Shown piece by piece: positions 5,248 to 5,674 of a stretch of DNA of 5,674 nucleotides; the first letter of the stretch is position 1; each line of letters starts with the position of its first letter. Position numbers and translations under genes: made by a program. Origin of the DNA: Bacillota bacterium (lineage in GTDB: Bacteria > Bacillota > Clostridia > Peptostreptococcales > Anaerovoracaceae). The notes beneath the pieces were generated by a model that searched no databases, was not told the DNA's origin, and was given only the letters and a program-made list of their open reading frames with translations. The stretch is from positions 1 to 5,674 of the forward strand of contig JAEEIC010000063.1 of the NCBI GenBank assembly GCA_016281165.1, read 5' to 3'.

Positions 5248-5674
5248 TTTGTCCAGTACTTCGACCTGGATGTGCTTCACGCTGTTCTCCATGAAGGCCG
5301 CGTCTTCGTCCGTAAGGGCGATATCGAAAGCCTTCGCGCTGTCTTCCGCGCTCTTCGGGGTCCTCATGCCGACCAGCAGGCTCATATTATCGTACTGCTT
5401 AAGAGCCCAGGCCTGGGCCAGATTAGCGTAGGAACAACTGTACTTTTCGAGAAGGGGCTTCCAAAGCTCGAAGACCTTTCTCAGCTCAGCCTTATATTCC
5501 GCCCCGTACCAGGGGATCCGGGCCCTGATATCGGTCTTTTTGAATTCCCTGTCGAGGAAGGCGGGGCCGGTCAGGAAGCCCTCTTCGAGCACGCCGTAGG
5601 TCTGGAAGCTCGCGCCGTACTTTGAGCATACGTCGAAATAATCCCTGCCGTGGAAGGGAGAAAGGACGCTGAAG
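5245..5674 (-). CDS. Aldo/keto reductase, C-terminal 142 residues (5' end beyond window)
   Basis: The frame is open from the right edge to a TAG at 5247-5245, so the N-terminus with the catalytic Tyr and Lys is not visible. The visible part is the second half of the aldo/keto reductase (beta/alpha)8 barrel: FSVLSPF followed by the YG.LEEGFLTG strand-loop (the usual Y.PL..G.L.G), a helix ANLAQAWALKQ (family A..ALaW.l), the strand LLVGMRTPKSAEDSAKAF, which is the usual NADP(H) 2'-phosphate-binding region, and a C-terminal helix. The family reduces aldehydes and ketones with NADPH in the cytoplasm. The usual length of about 300-330 residues puts the start roughly 500-600 bases to the right. It is the first visible gene of the unit; there may be more upstream. 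Confidence 0.9.
   Translation of the reverse strand, partial: FSVLSPFHGRDYFDVCSKYGASFQTYGVLEEGFLTGPAFLDREFKKTDIRARIPWYGAEYKAELRKVFELWKPLLEKYSCSYANLAQAWALKQYDNMSLLVGMRTPKSAEDSAKAFDIALTDEDAAFMENSVKHIQVEVLDK

Noticed and set aside
4550..5431. A 293-codon plus-strand open frame across the peptidase and reductase genes.
   Set aside because: It spans two real minus-strand genes and their junction, has low-complexity composition and no recognisable domain, so it is an antisense shadow.

Overview
The window is a compact, single-direction stretch of bacterial chromosome: every supported gene lies on the minus strand, so transcription runs from right to left. G+C-rich codon choice, strong Shine-Dalgarno sequences (AGGAGG, AAAGGA), stop/start couplings and an adaptor protein with an N-terminal membrane anchor, tandem lipoyl modules and a Gly/Met-rich C-terminus together suggest a G+C-rich anaerobic Firmicute, probably Clostridia. 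That assignment is inference; there is no rRNA or marker gene here.

In order of transcription: (1) 5674-5245, the C-terminal part of an aldo/keto reductase that enters from the right edge; (2) 5233-4433, an M55 (DppA-like) zinc D-aminopeptidase whose ribosome binding site contains the reductase stop codon; (3) 4431-3883, a RimJ/RimL-type GNAT acetyltransferase one base after the peptidase stop; (4) 3815-2997, a stand-alone SagB/ThcOx-type FMN oxidoreductase; (5) 2939-1794, an iron-dependent alcohol dehydrogenase very close to lactaldehyde reductase FucO. The first three are tightly coupled; gaps of 67 and 57 bases precede the last two. A hairpin and then a textbook intrinsic terminator (1676-1700) close this five-gene unit.

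After the terminator a new unit starts. A promoter region at about 1626-1657 carries a TTCACA-N5-TTCACA direct repeat 9 bases upstream of a TATATT -10 candidate, a layout resembling PhoB/OmpR-class activator boxes. It drives a 529-codon (incomplete) membrane-fusion/HlyD-MacA-type adaptor (1587-1), which runs off the left edge. Its partner, probably a MacB-like ABC transporter, would lie outside the window.

Functionally, the five-gene unit combines carbonyl and alcohol redox chemistry (aldo/keto reductase, FucO-like dehydrogenase, flavin oxidoreductase) with D-peptide hydrolysis and acetyl transfer. A methylglyoxal/lactaldehyde-to-propanediol detoxification role is possible for the two dehydrogenases but unproven. 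The second unit is an export system. There are no RNA genes, mobile elements or CRISPR arrays, and no gene-free stretch exceeds about 206 bases (1588-1793).
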